Source: Treponema sp. (lineage in GTDB: Bacteria; Spirochaetota; Spirochaetia; Treponematales; Treponemataceae). From it: a stretch of 5,081 nt of DNA. This document shows, one piece after another, positions 5,062-5,081 of the stretch. A program made the position numbers and the translations under genes. The stretch is taken from the NCBI GenBank assembly GCA_014804085.1, contig JAAVAM010000018.1:54299-59379 (forward strand), in the 5' to 3' direction. Position 1 is the stretch's first letter. Each line of letters starts with the position of its first letter. Below the pieces are notes generated by a model, which was not told the origin of the DNA, did not search any database, and saw only the letters and a program-made list of their open reading frames with translations.

Positions 5062-5081
5062 TTGCACATTTTGTCTTTCGC
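5062..5081. repeat. Direct repeat, right copy (reaches window end)
   Basis: TTGCACATTTTGTC plus TTTCGC, the partner of the copy at 4867-4892. It may continue beyond the window, so it could be either the right flank of an insertion or the start of a second tandem unit of about 195 bases. Confidence 0.6.

Overview
The window carries three genes for paralogous secreted proteins. They are best read as outer-membrane beta-barrel (porin-like) proteins of a diderm bacterium. All three open with the same kind of signal peptide (MKKI..., ending AFA at residue 20), have no lipobox cysteine, and are rich in alternating hydrophobic/polar strands. They share core motifs (GAYR/KLGS, GVDLRxRYQ, AMWN) and end in a short strand with a hydrophobic last residue. 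The style of the signal peptide, the roughly balanced base composition and the look of the intergenic DNA recall Treponema-type spirochaetes, perhaps gut treponemes. That placement comes from memory of such proteins, not from a search, and is only moderately secure. No gene here has a recognisable enzymatic function.

Layout. Positions 1-181 hold no gene, only the terminator of the first gene. Positions 182-1615 (minus strand) are paralogue A (477 aa), a single-gene unit with a good sigma-70 promoter and a short leader. Positions 1616-2233 are a 618-bp divergent spacer packed with repeats. It holds the leftward promoter and leader of A, an inverted repeat of CCAAGGAGAG type, an array of GTTAA/TTAAC dyads next to a candidate rightward promoter, an array of TCCAA/TTGGA boxes, and the leader of B. 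Positions 2234-3400 are paralogue B (388 aa). After a 39-bp gap, 3440-4795 are paralogue C (451 aa). B and C look like one operon ending in a strong terminator at 4831-4859. Positions 4860-5081 hold no gene but contain a highly structured repeat element bounded by near-identical direct repeats.

The most interesting signal is regulatory. A and B share an exact 18-base leader element, CGAAAAAACCGTCGGTTT. It contains an odd palindrome and stands 15-18 bases before an AGGAGGA-poly(T)-ATG start. This leader is conserved more exactly than the first codons of the two genes, and it is absent before C, as expected for a downstream operon gene. The two copies are inverted around a spacer that carries promoters. 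The arrangement suggests coordinated, possibly switchable, control of surface-protein paralogues. Switching is a hypothesis only.
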